A stretch of DNA of 53,228 nt from Isotricha intestinalis (GCA_023807065.1 JAJJLU010003557.1:1-53228), one strand, 5' to 3'; positions 30,811 to 41,255 are shown, counted from the first letter of the stretch. Notes: generated by a model from the sequence alone, not told the origin. A program made the numbers and translations.

Positions 30811-32523
30811 ATGTCTAAACATGTTTTATATAATAAATATTATAAATCAGATATTTTTAATTCTGAAAATATAAATCCTATTGAAAAACCTTCAAAAAAA
30901 TATTATCCGACAACATTTCAAAGAACAAATAGTGATATATTTAATATTGATAATAAAAAAGATGCTTTTGAAAATAAAATAAAAAATATAAAAAAACAAA
31001 ATAAACCACATTCATTATATAATAGTAAAAGTCAAAGTGATATTTTTTTTACAAAAAAACCAATTAATAGAGAAAATAATAATAGCGCAAATAATAGAAA
31101 TTTATCAAATCGATCAACTGTATTTTCTCATTGTAAAGAAAGAGAAAAACCAGTTAAAAAAAATTTAGATGTTTTTTATAATCCAAATAAATATTATTCT
31201 AAAGATACATCATTTAAAAGATTATGTAAACAATTTTATGAAAGTGAAAATTTAAATTATTCAAAAGATAAAATATCTTCAAGAGGATATATATTAAATG
31301 AAAATAATAAAATAAATAATTCAAATGAAAAAAGAATTTTATCTCCTTATAGAAAAAAAATTCCTTGGAGTGAAATTAATAGTACTGGAGTAAAATATAT
31401 TAATCAAGAAGATAAAAGTGGTAATGTATGTAAAAGAAATAGAATTAATGTTCAAAAATCTAATATTTTTTTCCAAGATGATAATATTAATGTTTATAGT
31501 AATGATGATATTAGAGTAAATAATAATTGTAATAATAATATTAATTATAATAATTATGAAAATAATTTTAAATCTTTTGATGGAAAAAATAAAATTATGA
31601 GAATTAATGTGAAAAAAATTGATGATAAAGAAAAAGATAATAATATAGAAAATGGTAATAATAATAATGGTTTTCAAACTGATAGAACTGATTATAATGC
31701 TTATAAAACAAAATGGGAAAAAACCTTATTAGATTGGAAAAATTCGGATACTGAAATAATGTTTGCAAAACATAATGATAAAAGAAATTTATCAAATTGG
31801 GAAAGAAAACAAAATGAATTAATGGAAAGTTCAAAATATTATAAACCAAAATATGAATTACCAAAATCAAAAATAGATCAAAATTCAATAAATTATGATA
31901 ATAGATTAAATTTAAAAAAAATAAAAAATATTATTGATTCACAAACTAATTTACCTGAAGATCAAAAAAAAAGATTTATGTTAAATTCATCATCTTCTTA
32001 TTTATATGATCAATCTTTTTATGAAAGAAATATGCAATATAAAAATTCACAGAATAAAGAAAAAGAACATGAATATGTTTTAACTCCTGAGAAATATAAA
32101 AATGAAAAAAATAATTTAGATCTTGTTTCAATAAAAAAAATATTAAGAGATAAAGGTTTTCATATTTATGATATTTCAACAGTAACAAATAATATAACTG
32201 GAAATAATAAAGAAATAAAATTTAAAATTAGAGAAAACGAAGGGGAAAAATATAAAAATCATATTTATAATATTAAAGAACAATTATTAAAAGATAAAGG
32301 GATTAATATGGAACCAGTTAAAAAAATTAGTGTTAATAAAAAATATAATCCTAGTTATGAAAATCAATTTTTTGGAATTAATCAAGTTTATCCTGATGAA
32401 AATGATAGAAAACCAAAAACGAAATTTAATAACGATAAAAATACTAAATTCACTGATGAGTTTAAACATATTGATGGAAAATATAAAAATAGAGGAATTA
32501 AAAGTCTCAGGGTTGATTTTTAA
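30811..32523 (+). CDS. Asn/Lys/Ser-rich hypothetical protein, 570 aa
   Basis: Starts 43 bp after the propeller gene. Low-complexity N-terminal two thirds, with PTTFQRTNSDIFNID and SKSQSDIFFTKKP repeating an S/T-x-S-D-I-F-(F/N) motif about three times. A denser region from about 290 follows (KTKWEKTLLDWKNSDTEIMF, NLSNWERKQNELMESSKYYK). A C-terminal segment LVSIKKILRDKGFHIYDIST with FKIRENEGEKYKNHI looks conserved. I recognise the overall pattern as one seen in uncharacterised ciliate proteins, without known function. No membrane or catalytic motif. Confidence 0.75.
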   Translation: MSKHVLYNKYYKSDIFNSENINPIEKPSKKYYPTTFQRTNSDIFNIDNKKDAFENKIKNIKKQNKPHSLYNSKSQSDIFFTKKPINRENNNSANNRNLSNRSTVFSHCKEREKPVKKNLDVFYNPNKYYSKDTSFKRLCKQFYESENLNYSKDKISSRGYILNENNKINNSNEKRILSPYRKKIPWSEINSTGVKYINQEDKSGNVCKRNRINVQKSNIFFQDDNINVYSNDDIRVNNNCNNNINYNNYENNFKSFDGKNKIMRINVKKIDDKEKDNNIENGNNNNGFQTDRTDYNAYKTKWEKTLLDWKNSDTEIMFAKHNDKRNLSNWERKQNELMESSKYYKPKYELPKSKIDQNSINYDNRLNLKKIKNIIDSQTNLPEDQKKRFMLNSSSSYLYDQSFYERNMQYKNSQNKEKEHEYVLTPEKYKNEKNNLDLVSIKKILRDKGFHIYDISTVTNNITGNNKEIKFKIRENEGEKYKNHIYNIKEQLLKDKGINMEPVKKISVNKKYNPSYENQFFGINQVYPDENDRKPKTKFNNDKNTKFTDEFKHIDGKYKNRGIKSLRVDF

Positions 32524-32720
32524 ATATTATATTTAGATATAAATGTAAATTCTAATTAGGGAATTTAATGTTTATTTTTTTAGAAACCATTTTTTTGAAT
32601 ATTATATTTTTATTCATAAATTAAATTTTAAAAACATAAAAAAAATATATTATTTTCAAAATAAATTTCTATTTTCTTTTTAGTGCATATTAAATTTTTT
32701 AAATATACAATTTTTAAATA

Positions 32721-33065
32721 ATGGAAAAGCAAAATCTAGATAATTTAAAAGAAATGGAAGTTGATTTATTTAGATTAAAAGAAAAAATAAAAGTTATTTA
32801 TAATAAAATAAATAGAGCAAATAGTGAGAAAGATAGAGATGATTTAGTAGAAGAATTTAAAACTATGATTAATTCAATAAATAAAATTCAAAATAATTGT
32901 AATAAATTAGACAATATTTCTGTAGCAGAAGATTTTTTACAAAAAACAGATGATAATACATTTCCTCTCTTTGAAAAAGAATGTTATGAAAGTTTAATTT
33001 TTATGGCTCAATTATTAAGAGGAAATGTAAAAGGAATAACAGATTATAAAGAAAAAATAAACTAA
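32721..33065 (+). CDS. MED10: Mediator subunit 10-like protein
   Basis: 114 residues, close to the compact size of the MED10 domain. The C-terminal half follows the family pattern: MINSINKIQNNCNKLDNISV (family: I-x-x-L-x-x-I-x-x-C-x-x-x-L-x-D-I-x-V), then VAEDFLQKTDDNTFPLFEKE (family: P-L-E-V-F/L-x-Y-I-D-x-G-R-N-P-x-L-Y-T-K-E), then C-Y-E-S-L and NVKGITDYKEKI (family: V-K-G-K-x-x-x-x-K-x-F). MED10 is a core subunit of the Mediator middle module that bridges activators to RNA polymerase II. Assignment is by pattern recognition from memory, not alignment; a short alpha-helical protein of another family is the alternative. Confidence 0.65.
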   Translation: MEKQNLDNLKEMEVDLFRLKEKIKVIYNKINRANSEKDRDDLVEEFKTMINSINKIQNNCNKLDNISVAEDFLQKTDDNTFPLFEKECYESLIFMAQLLRGNVKGITDYKEKIN

Positions 33066-33178
33066 GCAAATAAATCATCTAATTCTTTTTTTTTGTTTTA
33101 TTTTTAAATTATTAATTACACTCAAAAATAAAAAAATATTATTTTTTTAATTTAATTTTTATTACAACATATATATAA

Positions 33179-34468
33179 ATGTCACACTTTAAAGATATTG
33201 ATGAAAAAATTAAAATTTATGGTCAAGAAATAAATGCTTTAAAAAAAGGAATTTTTAAATTATCAAATTGTAACAATTATAATAATTATAATAATTATAT
33301 TTATGATAATAATAATTATATAAATCAAGATAAATTCATTTCAAATTTTGATACTGTTGAATCTTCATTTATTCAAGAACCTTCTATGATAGAAAAAGAA
33401 AATTTTAAACTTCAAAATGAAATTTCAACTTTAAAAAATCAAAATATAAATTTAAAAGATACATTAAAATTAAAAGAAAAAAATATGCATTTACTAAATA
33501 AAAAAATTTTTAGTTTAAATTCTCAAATGAATAAAAAAACAAATAATATGACTGATTTTAAAATAAATCAAAATTATAAAACAATAAATAAAAATTCAAA
33601 AAGTAATAATGAAAATGATAAATCAATGAATGATATAATTGATAATAAAAATGAAAATAATAATATGGATTATAATTTAGAAATTGAAAAAATAAAAGAA
33701 GAATATAAAAAAAAGAAAAATGAATTGGAAAGTAAATTAAATGATAATAATAATCAAATGAATTTAATTAAAGAAAAATATGAAAATGAATTAAAAAATA
33801 AAGAAAATGAAATTAAATTAATTACAGAAAAATTTAAAAGTGAATTAAATGAAAAAGATAAAGAAATAGATTTACTTAATGAAAAACTTGAAAATGAAAA
33901 AAATAATAATGAATTAAAATTAGAAAATGAAAAATATAAAAAAGAATTAAATGAAAAAGAAGATGAAATAAAAATGATAAAAAGGAAACTTGAAAATGAA
34001 TATAAATTAATTTCAAATTTTTTCACGTTTTATAATCAAAAAATTGATTTAATAAATGATTTAAATTTTTTAGATTATATTGCAAATAGACTAGATTTCA
34101 GTTTATTTAATGATGATTTAAATGAACAATATTCAATTCAAATAATAGATACATTTAATAATTTTATTTCCAAAATAATGTTAGATAATAAAGAAATGTA
34201 TGAAGTAATAATGAAAACAAAAAATATAATAGATGATAAAGATTTATTATTAACAAAACATAAAATGGAAATTTATCAATTACAAAAAATAAAAAAAGAA
34301 AATGAATTTTTAAATCAACAAATTAATTCATTAATGAATGAATTATCAAAAAAAAATAATCAACAAGAAAAAGATTATCCTTTAAATAATAATTATTATA
34401 ATAATTTAACAAATTATAATTATAACCCAATGAATAATTATCCAAATATGAATAATCAATATATTTAA
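33179..34468 (+). CDS. Coiled-coil protein, 429 aa
   Basis: Single exon; ATG after ACATATATAA. The N-terminus has an NNYNNYNNYIYDNN tract. Residues ~70-120 and ~160-290 are heptad-rich, including tandem ENELKNKENEIKLITEKFKS / ELNEKDKEIDLLNEKLEN / KELNEKEDEIKMIKRKLENE units of about 28 residues, suggesting internal duplication within the coiled coil. A folded-looking helical segment, FFTFYNQKIDLINDLNFLDY, lies around 281-300, followed by another coiled coil and an Asn/Tyr-rich tail. Function unknown. Confidence 0.75.
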   Translation: MSHFKDIDEKIKIYGQEINALKKGIFKLSNCNNYNNYNNYIYDNNNYINQDKFISNFDTVESSFIQEPSMIEKENFKLQNEISTLKNQNINLKDTLKLKEKNMHLLNKKIFSLNSQMNKKTNNMTDFKINQNYKTINKNSKSNNENDKSMNDIIDNKNENNNMDYNLEIEKIKEEYKKKKNELESKLNDNNNQMNLIKEKYENELKNKENEIKLITEKFKSELNEKDKEIDLLNEKLENEKNNNELKLENEKYKKELNEKEDEIKMIKRKLENEYKLISNFFTFYNQKIDLINDLNFLDYIANRLDFSLFNDDLNEQYSIQIIDTFNNFISKIMLDNKEMYEVIMKTKNIIDDKDLLLTKHKMEIYQLQKIKKENEFLNQQINSLMNELSKKNNQQEKDYPLNNNYYNNLTNYNYNPMNNYPNMNNQYI

Positions 34469-34576
34469 AAAAAATAAATAATATTTATTTCGTATAATTT
34501 TTTAAAAATAAAAAAAATAAATTTTAATACTACAAAAAAATGAATTTTTTTCTTAATAATTTAAATTAACAATATA

Positions 34577-36082
34577 ATGGGACAAGCAGTAGGATGTATA
34601 TGTGGTAATGATTCAAATTTAATAAATCCTAAAAGTGATGTAACTGTAGAAAATCCAGAAATAATAGAAAATTCAGGAATGAAAGCAAGTATTTATGCTG
34701 CAGAAAATAATAATAATGAAGATAATAATGAAGATAATAATGTAAATTATAATAATGATGATAATTTGGATGAAAATGAAAATTATGAAAATGGTGAAAA
34801 TGAAAATATAGAAAATAATAATGAAGAAGATGAGAACAATAATAATATTAAATTAAAATCTCAGAATATAAATAATCAAATAAAAGAAAATTCAGTTGAA
34901 GATGAATTTACAATAAATTTAGAAAAAATAGGTAAATTAATTCCAAATGAAGAAAATAATTCAGAAATAAATAAATATACAAATAAAAATATATTAGAAA
35001 TCGAAAAAAATTTATCTGAATTTGATTCCTCAGAACAAAATACTTATTCAAATACAATAATAAAAGAAGCATATAAATTTGATAATAATATAATATATAA
35101 AGGAAGTTGGAATATAAATAATTATAAAAAAGAAGGATTTGGAATATTAATAGATGAAGAAGGAAATAAATATATAGGATATTTTAAAGATGATTTAATG
35201 GATGGAAAAGGTAGATTATTTAATAAAGAAGGAGATTATTTTGAAGGAAATTTTGAAAAAGGAGAATTTAAAGAAGGGAAATTAATATTAAAATCAGGAT
35301 ACAAATTAGAAGGAGTATTTATAAATGGGAAAATAAATGGAAAAGGAAAAGAAAGTTTAGATAATATATTTAATTATGAAGGTAATTTTGAAAATGGAAA
35401 AAGAAATGGAGAAGGAATATATAAATGGGAAGATGGTTCAATTTATAAAGGTAATTTTATTAATGGAGAAATAAATGGAAAAGGTAATTTTAAATGGAAT
35501 GATGGAAGAAATTATAATGGAGATTTTAAAAATGGTATTATTGAAGGAAAAGGAGAATTCAGTTGGCCTAATGGAAAAAAATATATTGGAGAATATAAAT
35601 TTAATAAAAAAAATGGAGCTGGAAAATATTATTGGAATAATAATATTTATTATGATGGAGATTGGGTTAATAATCAACAACATGGAAAAGGAATTTTTTA
35701 TGAAAATGAAAATAAAATTAAAGGAATATTTAGATATGGTAAATTAATTAAAATTGAAGAAGGAAATTTAAATAATGATAATAATGATAATGGTAAAGAT
35801 AATAACGATAATAATGATAATAATAATAATAAAGAAAAAGAAAAAAAAGATATTATTCATAAAAAAGTTGAAGAAGAAAATGTTATAAAATTAAAAAAAA
35901 TTGAAGTTCCAAAAGGAAATAAAAATATAAATAATCCAATGAATATGATGATTAAAAATAAATTAGGTAATAAAAAAAAAGAAAATAAAAAAAATGGAGC
36001 AAATGATTTAAAAAGAAATGTTAGTGTTGTTCCTGAAAGAGAATCTGGTGATGATGATAGTGGAAATGTTGATGAAGATTAA
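34577..36082 (+). CDS. MORN-repeat protein with dual acylation N-terminus (MGQAVGCIC)
   Basis: 501 residues. It begins MGQAVGCICGN: Gly2 for N-myristoylation, Cys7 and Cys9 for palmitoylation. Residues ~40-160 are an acidic Asn/Glu/Asp spacer. From ~172 to ~400 run ten MORN units (Y-x-G-x-[FW]-x-x-G-x-x-x-G-x-G), e.g. GNKYIGYFKDDLMDGKGRLF, GSIYKGNFINGEINGKGNFK and NIYYDGDWVNNQQHGKGIFY, the last one partial. The tail is Asn/Lys/Asp-rich. MORN arrays associate with membranes and organise cortical or basal-body cytoskeleton; here a lipid anchor would hold the array on the membrane. Spacing to the upstream gene is 108 bp. Confidence 0.93.
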   Translation: MGQAVGCICGNDSNLINPKSDVTVENPEIIENSGMKASIYAAENNNNEDNNEDNNVNYNNDDNLDENENYENGENENIENNNEEDENNNNIKLKSQNINNQIKENSVEDEFTINLEKIGKLIPNEENNSEINKYTNKNILEIEKNLSEFDSSEQNTYSNTIIKEAYKFDNNIIYKGSWNINNYKKEGFGILIDEEGNKYIGYFKDDLMDGKGRLFNKEGDYFEGNFEKGEFKEGKLILKSGYKLEGVFINGKINGKGKESLDNIFNYEGNFENGKRNGEGIYKWEDGSIYKGNFINGEINGKGNFKWNDGRNYNGDFKNGIIEGKGEFSWPNGKKYIGEYKFNKKNGAGKYYWNNNIYYDGDWVNNQQHGKGIFYENENKIKGIFRYGKLIKIEEGNLNNDNNDNGKDNNDNNDNNNNKEKEKKDIIHKKVEEENVIKLKKIEVPKGNKNINNPMNMMIKNKLGNKKKENKKNGANDLKRNVSVVPERESGDDDSGNVDED

Positions 36083-36742
36083 ATTGATAATAATATATAT
36101 TCTAATTTTTTAGAAAATTGACTTTTTTGTTATTATTTTGATTTTGGTTTTTTATATATTTTATAAATAATATTTTTAATGAATAATAGATATAATGAAA
36201 ATTTTTTTCAATATTCTTATTTTTTAGAATGAATGCATATTTATATATTATTTCATTATAAGTTTTTTTAATTATGAAAAAAATATTTTAATGTAAGATA
36301 ATTCCTATATGATTTTTGTAATTTAATAATAAATAATTATTATTAATCATATGATTTTAAACATATTGTTTACTTAATCATAAAATGTTTAGAGCTTTAT
36401 TTAATTGAAAATATCGTTAATTGACATTATTTAAATTTTAGTTATTTTTTATTTTAAAATAAATTTTATTGTATTATTATTCAATTTATAATATGATTTA
36501 AATTTATTTATCTTTGATTATTTTAATAGACTTATATATTTAAGAAGATTTTTATAAAAAAAATGTTAAGAATAGTTTATATTCTTTTAATTAAATAATC
36601 TTAATTATTTAATAACAATATAAATTCTATTTTATCATATATAACAGATAAAAAATTATTTTAAAACAATTATTCAAAAAAATAAAAAAAGCTTTACTCA
36701 TAAAAATAATTGTTTTTGTTAACACTAAAAAAATTAAAATTA
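36083..36742. other. Intergenic, no gene seen
   Basis: 660 bp of AT-rich sequence between two plus-strand genes. It includes a near-homopolymeric ATTATTATT stretch around 36325 and TATA-like words. No ORF with protein-like composition and no RNA gene recognised. Confidence 0.6.
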
Positions 36743-39736
36743 ATGAATGAGGATGATTTATTTTTTAATACAATGGAATTTTCAGAACTAAGGAAAAAAT
36801 ATGAAGTATTAGAAGTGAATTTCCATAAATCAGAAATTGAAAATACTAAAAAAAATAAAGAAATTCAAAGATTACAAGATGAACTTCAAAAATATAGAAA
36901 AGTAACAAATGATGCTTCAACAGATTATCCTTGGCCAGAAGAATTTTGTGAAAGATGGAAAAAATTATTTGAATCAACTATAATGGATAGTTTTGATAAT
37001 ATATTTTATAAAAGTATTTTATTAGTTAGAGTCATTAATATTACTGTTAAAATTGTTTATGATATTGCTAAAGAAAAAATTAATGAAAAAATCATTGAAA
37101 TTTTAAATTGTTTTGGAGTTGAAAATAAAAGTGAAAATTATTTAAAAAATTTTTTTAAAAAATTCCAGACTTGTATTTTTCAAGATTTTTTCAGAAGTAT
37201 AATTAAATTTGATGATATTTTAGAAAAGAAAATTTTATTAAATATAAGATTAGAAATAGGAACTCAAAAAGGAAAATTATTTTCAGAATTAGAAATAGAA
37301 GAAATAAATAAAGATTTAGATTCAAAGCAAATTATTTTTTTTTTGCAAGAATTATTTTATTTAAGTTTATATATGCATTTTCATGATCCTTTATTATCTA
37401 TCAAAACTTCAACTGAATTAAGTTATAGTTATTTTTCTAAAAAAGATTTTATTTCTTTAGATGGATTTGGAAATGAAAACTCAGTTTGTTTATTAATTTT
37501 ATCACCTCCAGTTTTAAAGTTAAATACTTATTTTAAACAATTAGTTCCTATTGTTTTTATTTGTGAAAATCCAACTGAAGAAATGATTAAACAATGTGAA
37601 CTTAAAAAATATTATCAATTAAGAAAATTACAATCTAAATCTTTCAATGCGATGGATACTCCTTTAGTCTTTAATCTACATAATCAAATTAATTATGAGG
37701 AAAAAAATACTATTAATAGTGAAAAAAAAGATAATGAAAATAATGAAAAGGAATTTAATGAAAATCAATTAAAAAATATAAATAATAATAATAATGGGAT
37801 TTATGTTATTTCAAATATGACTTCCTTAACAACAGGAGCCACTTATCCTTCTAATAGAAATAATAATAGTTTATTTAATAATAATGATAAAATTAATAAC
37901 ATTAATAATATAAATAATAATAATAATAATAATAACATGAATAATAATATTAAAAATAAGAATATTAAAGAAAAAAATAAAAATTCAAATGAAAATACAA
38001 AAAAGAAAAAAGAATATACAAGAAGTAAATCATCAATTAAGCCTTTCCCAGAAAAAAGCAATAGTTATAATATTAATAATAATTCAAAAAACAATATAAA
38101 TAACAATGTAAACAATTATATTAATTCAAATTTAAATAACAATAGTGTCATAAATAATGATAATAATACAAATGTGAATTTCATAATAAATCAAGAACAA
38201 TTATTTAAAAATAAACAAAAAAAACCAATAAATAGTAATACAGCAAATGAAAGTACAATATCTCAAAATAATAATAGTAATTATAAAAATAATGAAAAAT
38301 TAATATTTAATGTAATAAACAATAATCAAACTCAAAATAATAATATAAAAAAAGAAAAAAGTTTCACAATATCAGCAGAAGAAATAAATCAAGAAGAACC
38401 AAGTCCTTCGAATGTATTAAGATTAAAAAGAGAAATTGAATTAAATAATATTAAATCAAAATTATCTATTGAAAAAGTAGATAATAGATCAAGGAATAAT
38501 TCAACTTTTGAATTTGAGGCAAATAATAATACTAATAAAGTTAAAGATGAAAATTTTGAAAATTTTCCTATTAAATTAGTGACTGAAATTCATAATGGTT
38601 ATTCTCCTAAAAATAATCAAAATTTTTTAAAAACTCCGATTCAAAAAAAAAGAACCAATTCTATTGGTTCTCAAAGCGAAAAAAGTGCAATTACTGGAGA
38701 TTATAATTCTAAAATAATTGATCGAAGTTCTATTGTCTCTGATAATCAAAGACAAATCAAAACTACAATAAGAAAAGTAAATAATATTGGTAATTCTTAT
38801 TTAAGAAAAACTATATCAACAGTTGAACAAAATAATAATATAAATGAACAAAATAATAATAATCAAAATATTAGTCATGTAAAAAACAATAATAATAATA
38901 ACAACAATAGTAATAATATAAATTATAGTAATAAGAAAAATGATAAAGTAGCATTATATAATATGGATATTTCTGGAAATAATAATTATGAAAGTGCTTC
39001 TTATAGAAGTAGTACACATAATTTAATTAGAAATAATAGTCAATCAAATGATAATAGATTACATAATATTAGTACAAATTCAATTTGTTCTAATCATGGT
39101 AATTCCAAGGAATTAAAATCTACTTATCCTATTTCTTCAAATAATTTTATTATGAATAATATAAATAAACAAAGTAATATTAATAATAAAATTGAATATT
39201 TCCCGAGTAAAAATAATATTAATAAAGAAAGTTTAGCAAATATTGTTTTTAATTCAAGAAAAGGCTTTGATTATTCAAATAATCAACCAATAAAAACAGA
39301 TTATGATAATTATATAGCAAATAATACATTGGAATGGCATGGACCTAAAAATGAGGAAAGTTCAACTTTAAATAGTAATAGAGTTGGTAATAATTCAAAT
39401 ACAAAAAATTCATATTTCTCAACAAATGATATTAAAGCAATGAAAATATTTAATAAAAATGAACTTCAAAAAAAAGGAAGTAAAACTTTAATTGGGAAAA
39501 AAACAGATAATCCAAATCTTGAAAATCAACATATTCAAAATCCAAGAATTAAATCTCCTTCTATGAAAAATACTTTGAATTATAAAAATAATAATAATTT
39601 TGGATATAATACTAAATCTCCTAAAATGATGATTAATCCTAATAATAATTCTGTTTATAATAATGGAAATAATATTTATCCAAAAGATAAGAAGTTTCAT
39701 TCTACTAATCAATTTAATAAATACAAAAAGAAATAA
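36743..39736 (+). CDS. Large protein with N-terminal globular domain and Asn-rich tail
   Basis: The frame can be read from a TTG at 36710, but the first ATG at 36743 gives MNEDDLFFNTMEF and is preferred (997 residues). A short coiled coil (about 15-55) is followed by a compact domain (about 65-310) beginning TDYPWPEEFCERWKKLFEST. It contains SYSYFSKKDFISLDG and LLILSPPVLKLNTYFKQLVP. This domain is not low complexity and looks conserved, but I do not recognise it. The remaining ~680 residues are Asn-dominated and disordered, with many Ser/Thr, e.g. TPIQKKRTNSIGSQSEKS. No membrane helices. Function unknown. Confidence 0.8.
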   Translation: MNEDDLFFNTMEFSELRKKYEVLEVNFHKSEIENTKKNKEIQRLQDELQKYRKVTNDASTDYPWPEEFCERWKKLFESTIMDSFDNIFYKSILLVRVINITVKIVYDIAKEKINEKIIEILNCFGVENKSENYLKNFFKKFQTCIFQDFFRSIIKFDDILEKKILLNIRLEIGTQKGKLFSELEIEEINKDLDSKQIIFFLQELFYLSLYMHFHDPLLSIKTSTELSYSYFSKKDFISLDGFGNENSVCLLILSPPVLKLNTYFKQLVPIVFICENPTEEMIKQCELKKYYQLRKLQSKSFNAMDTPLVFNLHNQINYEEKNTINSEKKDNENNEKEFNENQLKNINNNNNGIYVISNMTSLTTGATYPSNRNNNSLFNNNDKINNINNINNNNNNNNMNNNIKNKNIKEKNKNSNENTKKKKEYTRSKSSIKPFPEKSNSYNINNNSKNNINNNVNNYINSNLNNNSVINNDNNTNVNFIINQEQLFKNKQKKPINSNTANESTISQNNNSNYKNNEKLIFNVINNNQTQNNNIKKEKSFTISAEEINQEEPSPSNVLRLKREIELNNIKSKLSIEKVDNRSRNNSTFEFEANNNTNKVKDENFENFPIKLVTEIHNGYSPKNNQNFLKTPIQKKRTNSIGSQSEKSAITGDYNSKIIDRSSIVSDNQRQIKTTIRKVNNIGNSYLRKTISTVEQNNNINEQNNNNQNISHVKNNNNNNNNSNNINYSNKKNDKVALYNMDISGNNNYESASYRSSTHNLIRNNSQSNDNRLHNISTNSICSNHGNSKELKSTYPISSNNFIMNNINKQSNINNKIEYFPSKNNINKESLANIVFNSRKGFDYSNNQPIKTDYDNYIANNTLEWHGPKNEESSTLNSNRVGNNSNTKNSYFSTNDIKAMKIFNKNELQKKGSKTLIGKKTDNPNLENQHIQNPRIKSPSMKNTLNYKNNNNFGYNTKSPKMMINPNNNSVYNNGNNIYPKDKKFHSTNQFNKYKKK

Positions 39737-39863
39737 TTTAAAATATTATAAATAATTCTTTAATATATTATGAGTTTATATTTCGATTATATATATAATA
39801 AAAAATATTCTGTTAAAATAAATAATAAAAGAAAAATCAACAATATTTATAAAAATAAAAGAT

Positions 39864-40541
39864 TTAACTAAAGAAATTTCGTACCTTATTTATTTTTTCA
39901 TTAACATTAAATTCCTCAATGTTTGATAAATAAAAAGAACTATTTTTACTCCTATCTAAAGTTTCTAAATTCATAAATTCATTTTCTTCTTCATTAAAAT
40001 TTTTTTCATTATTTAATTTTAAAGAAGATAAATTTAATTCAATTTCTTTATTTTCTTTTTTTTTGTAATCAATTTCATTTAATAAATTTTCAAAATTTTT
40101 TTCTTCTTCTTCTTCAATGGCAAAATTTAAATTATTACCTAAATCAAAATTTAAAAAATTAGAAGTATTATCTTCTATATCTAAATTATTTAATTGTTTT
40201 ATAGATTGATTATTATTATCTACATTATTTATTTGTTTTGAAGATTGATTATTATTATCTTTAAACAAAACTACATTTAAAATTTTAGGTTTTACTGATT
40301 TTATTGAAGTTGATTTTGATAAAGAAACTTCATTATTTATATTATTTAATTTTGAAAATTGGAAAGTATCAATACTTTTAATTGATTTTTTAGTATTTAA
40401 TAATTTTGATTCTTTTGTTTTTTTTGAATTATTATTTGAGTAAACACATTTAATTTTTATTTGTTTTTTTATTGGAAAATTTGTAGTTTTCTTTTTTGAA
40501 GAAGAAAAACTAATTGTAGAAATTTTTTTTTTAGATTTCAT
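39864..40541 (-). CDS. Ser/Asn/Lys-rich hypothetical protein, 225 aa
   Basis: Single minus-strand exon from ATG to TAA. The N-terminus is basic and Ser-rich (MKSKKKISTISFSSSKKKTT). Two imperfect copies of DNNNQSSKQINNVDNNNQSI-type sequence lie at about 95-120, and an acidic helix (NFAIEEEEEKNFENLLNEID) at about 140-155. Appears disordered with one acidic helix; no domain recognised. A short GT...AG pair near the 3' end (GTACGAAATTTCTTTAG) could be a tiny intron changing the last residues, but nothing requires it. Confidence 0.62.
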   Translation of the reverse strand: MKSKKKISTISFSSSKKKTTNFPIKKQIKIKCVYSNNNSKKTKESKLLNTKKSIKSIDTFQFSKLNNINNEVSLSKSTSIKSVKPKILNVVLFKDNNNQSSKQINNVDNNNQSIKQLNNLDIEDNTSNFLNFDLGNNLNFAIEEEEEKNFENLLNEIDYKKKENKEIELNLSSLKLNNEKNFNEEENEFMNLETLDRSKNSSFYLSNIEEFNVNEKINKVRNFFS

Positions 40542-40826
40542 TTATAAATAATTGAAAATAAATTATATTAATGAAAAATATATTTATTATATATAAAGAT
40601 TATAATAATAAAAATTCAAATTTAAAAAAAGATAATAATACTTTATATCTGAAAAAATAAAATATAAAAAAACATAAATAGCAAATTATAAATAACTTAA
40701 TAACAATTCTAATGATTACTATAAAAATCAAAGAAAAAATAGAAATAGAATAAAAAGAACTATATATTAAAATAACAAATGATAACAATTTTTTTAAAGG
40801 AATAAAAATATTAAAAATAAATAAAT

Positions 40827-41255
40827 TTATTTATCAGGAGGAGCAAATTGTTCAAGAGGAGGATTAACAGCATCATCTTTATCAAGAACTTCTTTAGCAT
40901 TATCTAATTGTTTTTTAGCTTCAGTAAAATCTTCTAAATTTTTAATTTCTTCTCTTGCGTTTCTAATATCTTCATCATCATCATGTGTTTCAATAGTTTC
41001 AATATATTCTTTTAATGCTTCATATGATTTTTTTAAAGTTTGAAAAGAAGAAATTTTTGCTCCATTACATTCATATACACAATCATTTTGTCTTTTAATT
41101 TCAAATTCATCTTTTTTTTCTTCTTTTAATTTTTCTAATTTTTCTTTTTCTTTTTCTGTTTCTTTTACATATGATATATATTCTTTTATTGTTCTTTTTA
41201 CTGCTCCTGATTTTCGGATTAAATCTCTTTTTAATTCTTTTATTATTTTATCCAT
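40827..41255 (-). CDS. TBCA: Tubulin-specific chaperone A (TBCA)
   Basis: 142 residues, slightly longer than the usual ~110. TBCA features are clear: an N-terminal helix ending IRKSGAVKRTIKEYISYVKE (family: I-K-T-G-V-V-K-R-L-x-K-E-x-x-x-Y-x-K-E), a charged EKEKEKLEKLKEEKKDEFEI turn region followed by KRQNDCVYE, and a third helix with NLEDFTEAKKQLDNAKEVL (family: E-A-x-x-x-L). The C-terminal NPPLEQFAPPDK is an extra tail. TBCA binds folded beta-tubulin during tubulin dimer assembly in the cytosol. A duplicate-like DDDED insertion lies between helices 2 and 3. Confidence 0.92.
   Translation of the reverse strand: MDKIIKELKRDLIRKSGAVKRTIKEYISYVKETEKEKEKLEKLKEEKKDEFEIKRQNDCVYECNGAKISSFQTLKKSYEALKEYIETIETHDDDEDIRNAREEIKNLEDFTEAKKQLDNAKEVLDKDDAVNPPLEQFAPPDK

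Noticed and set aside
31339..31888. Two overlapping minus-strand open frames of ~100 codons
   Set aside because: Antisense to the 570-aa gene; residues dominated by Ile, Phe and Tyr as expected for complements of Asn/Lys codons.
36710..36742. N-terminal extension starting at TTG
   Set aside because: Eukaryotic start; ATG at 36743 lies 33 nt downstream with acidic folded-looking sequence after it.
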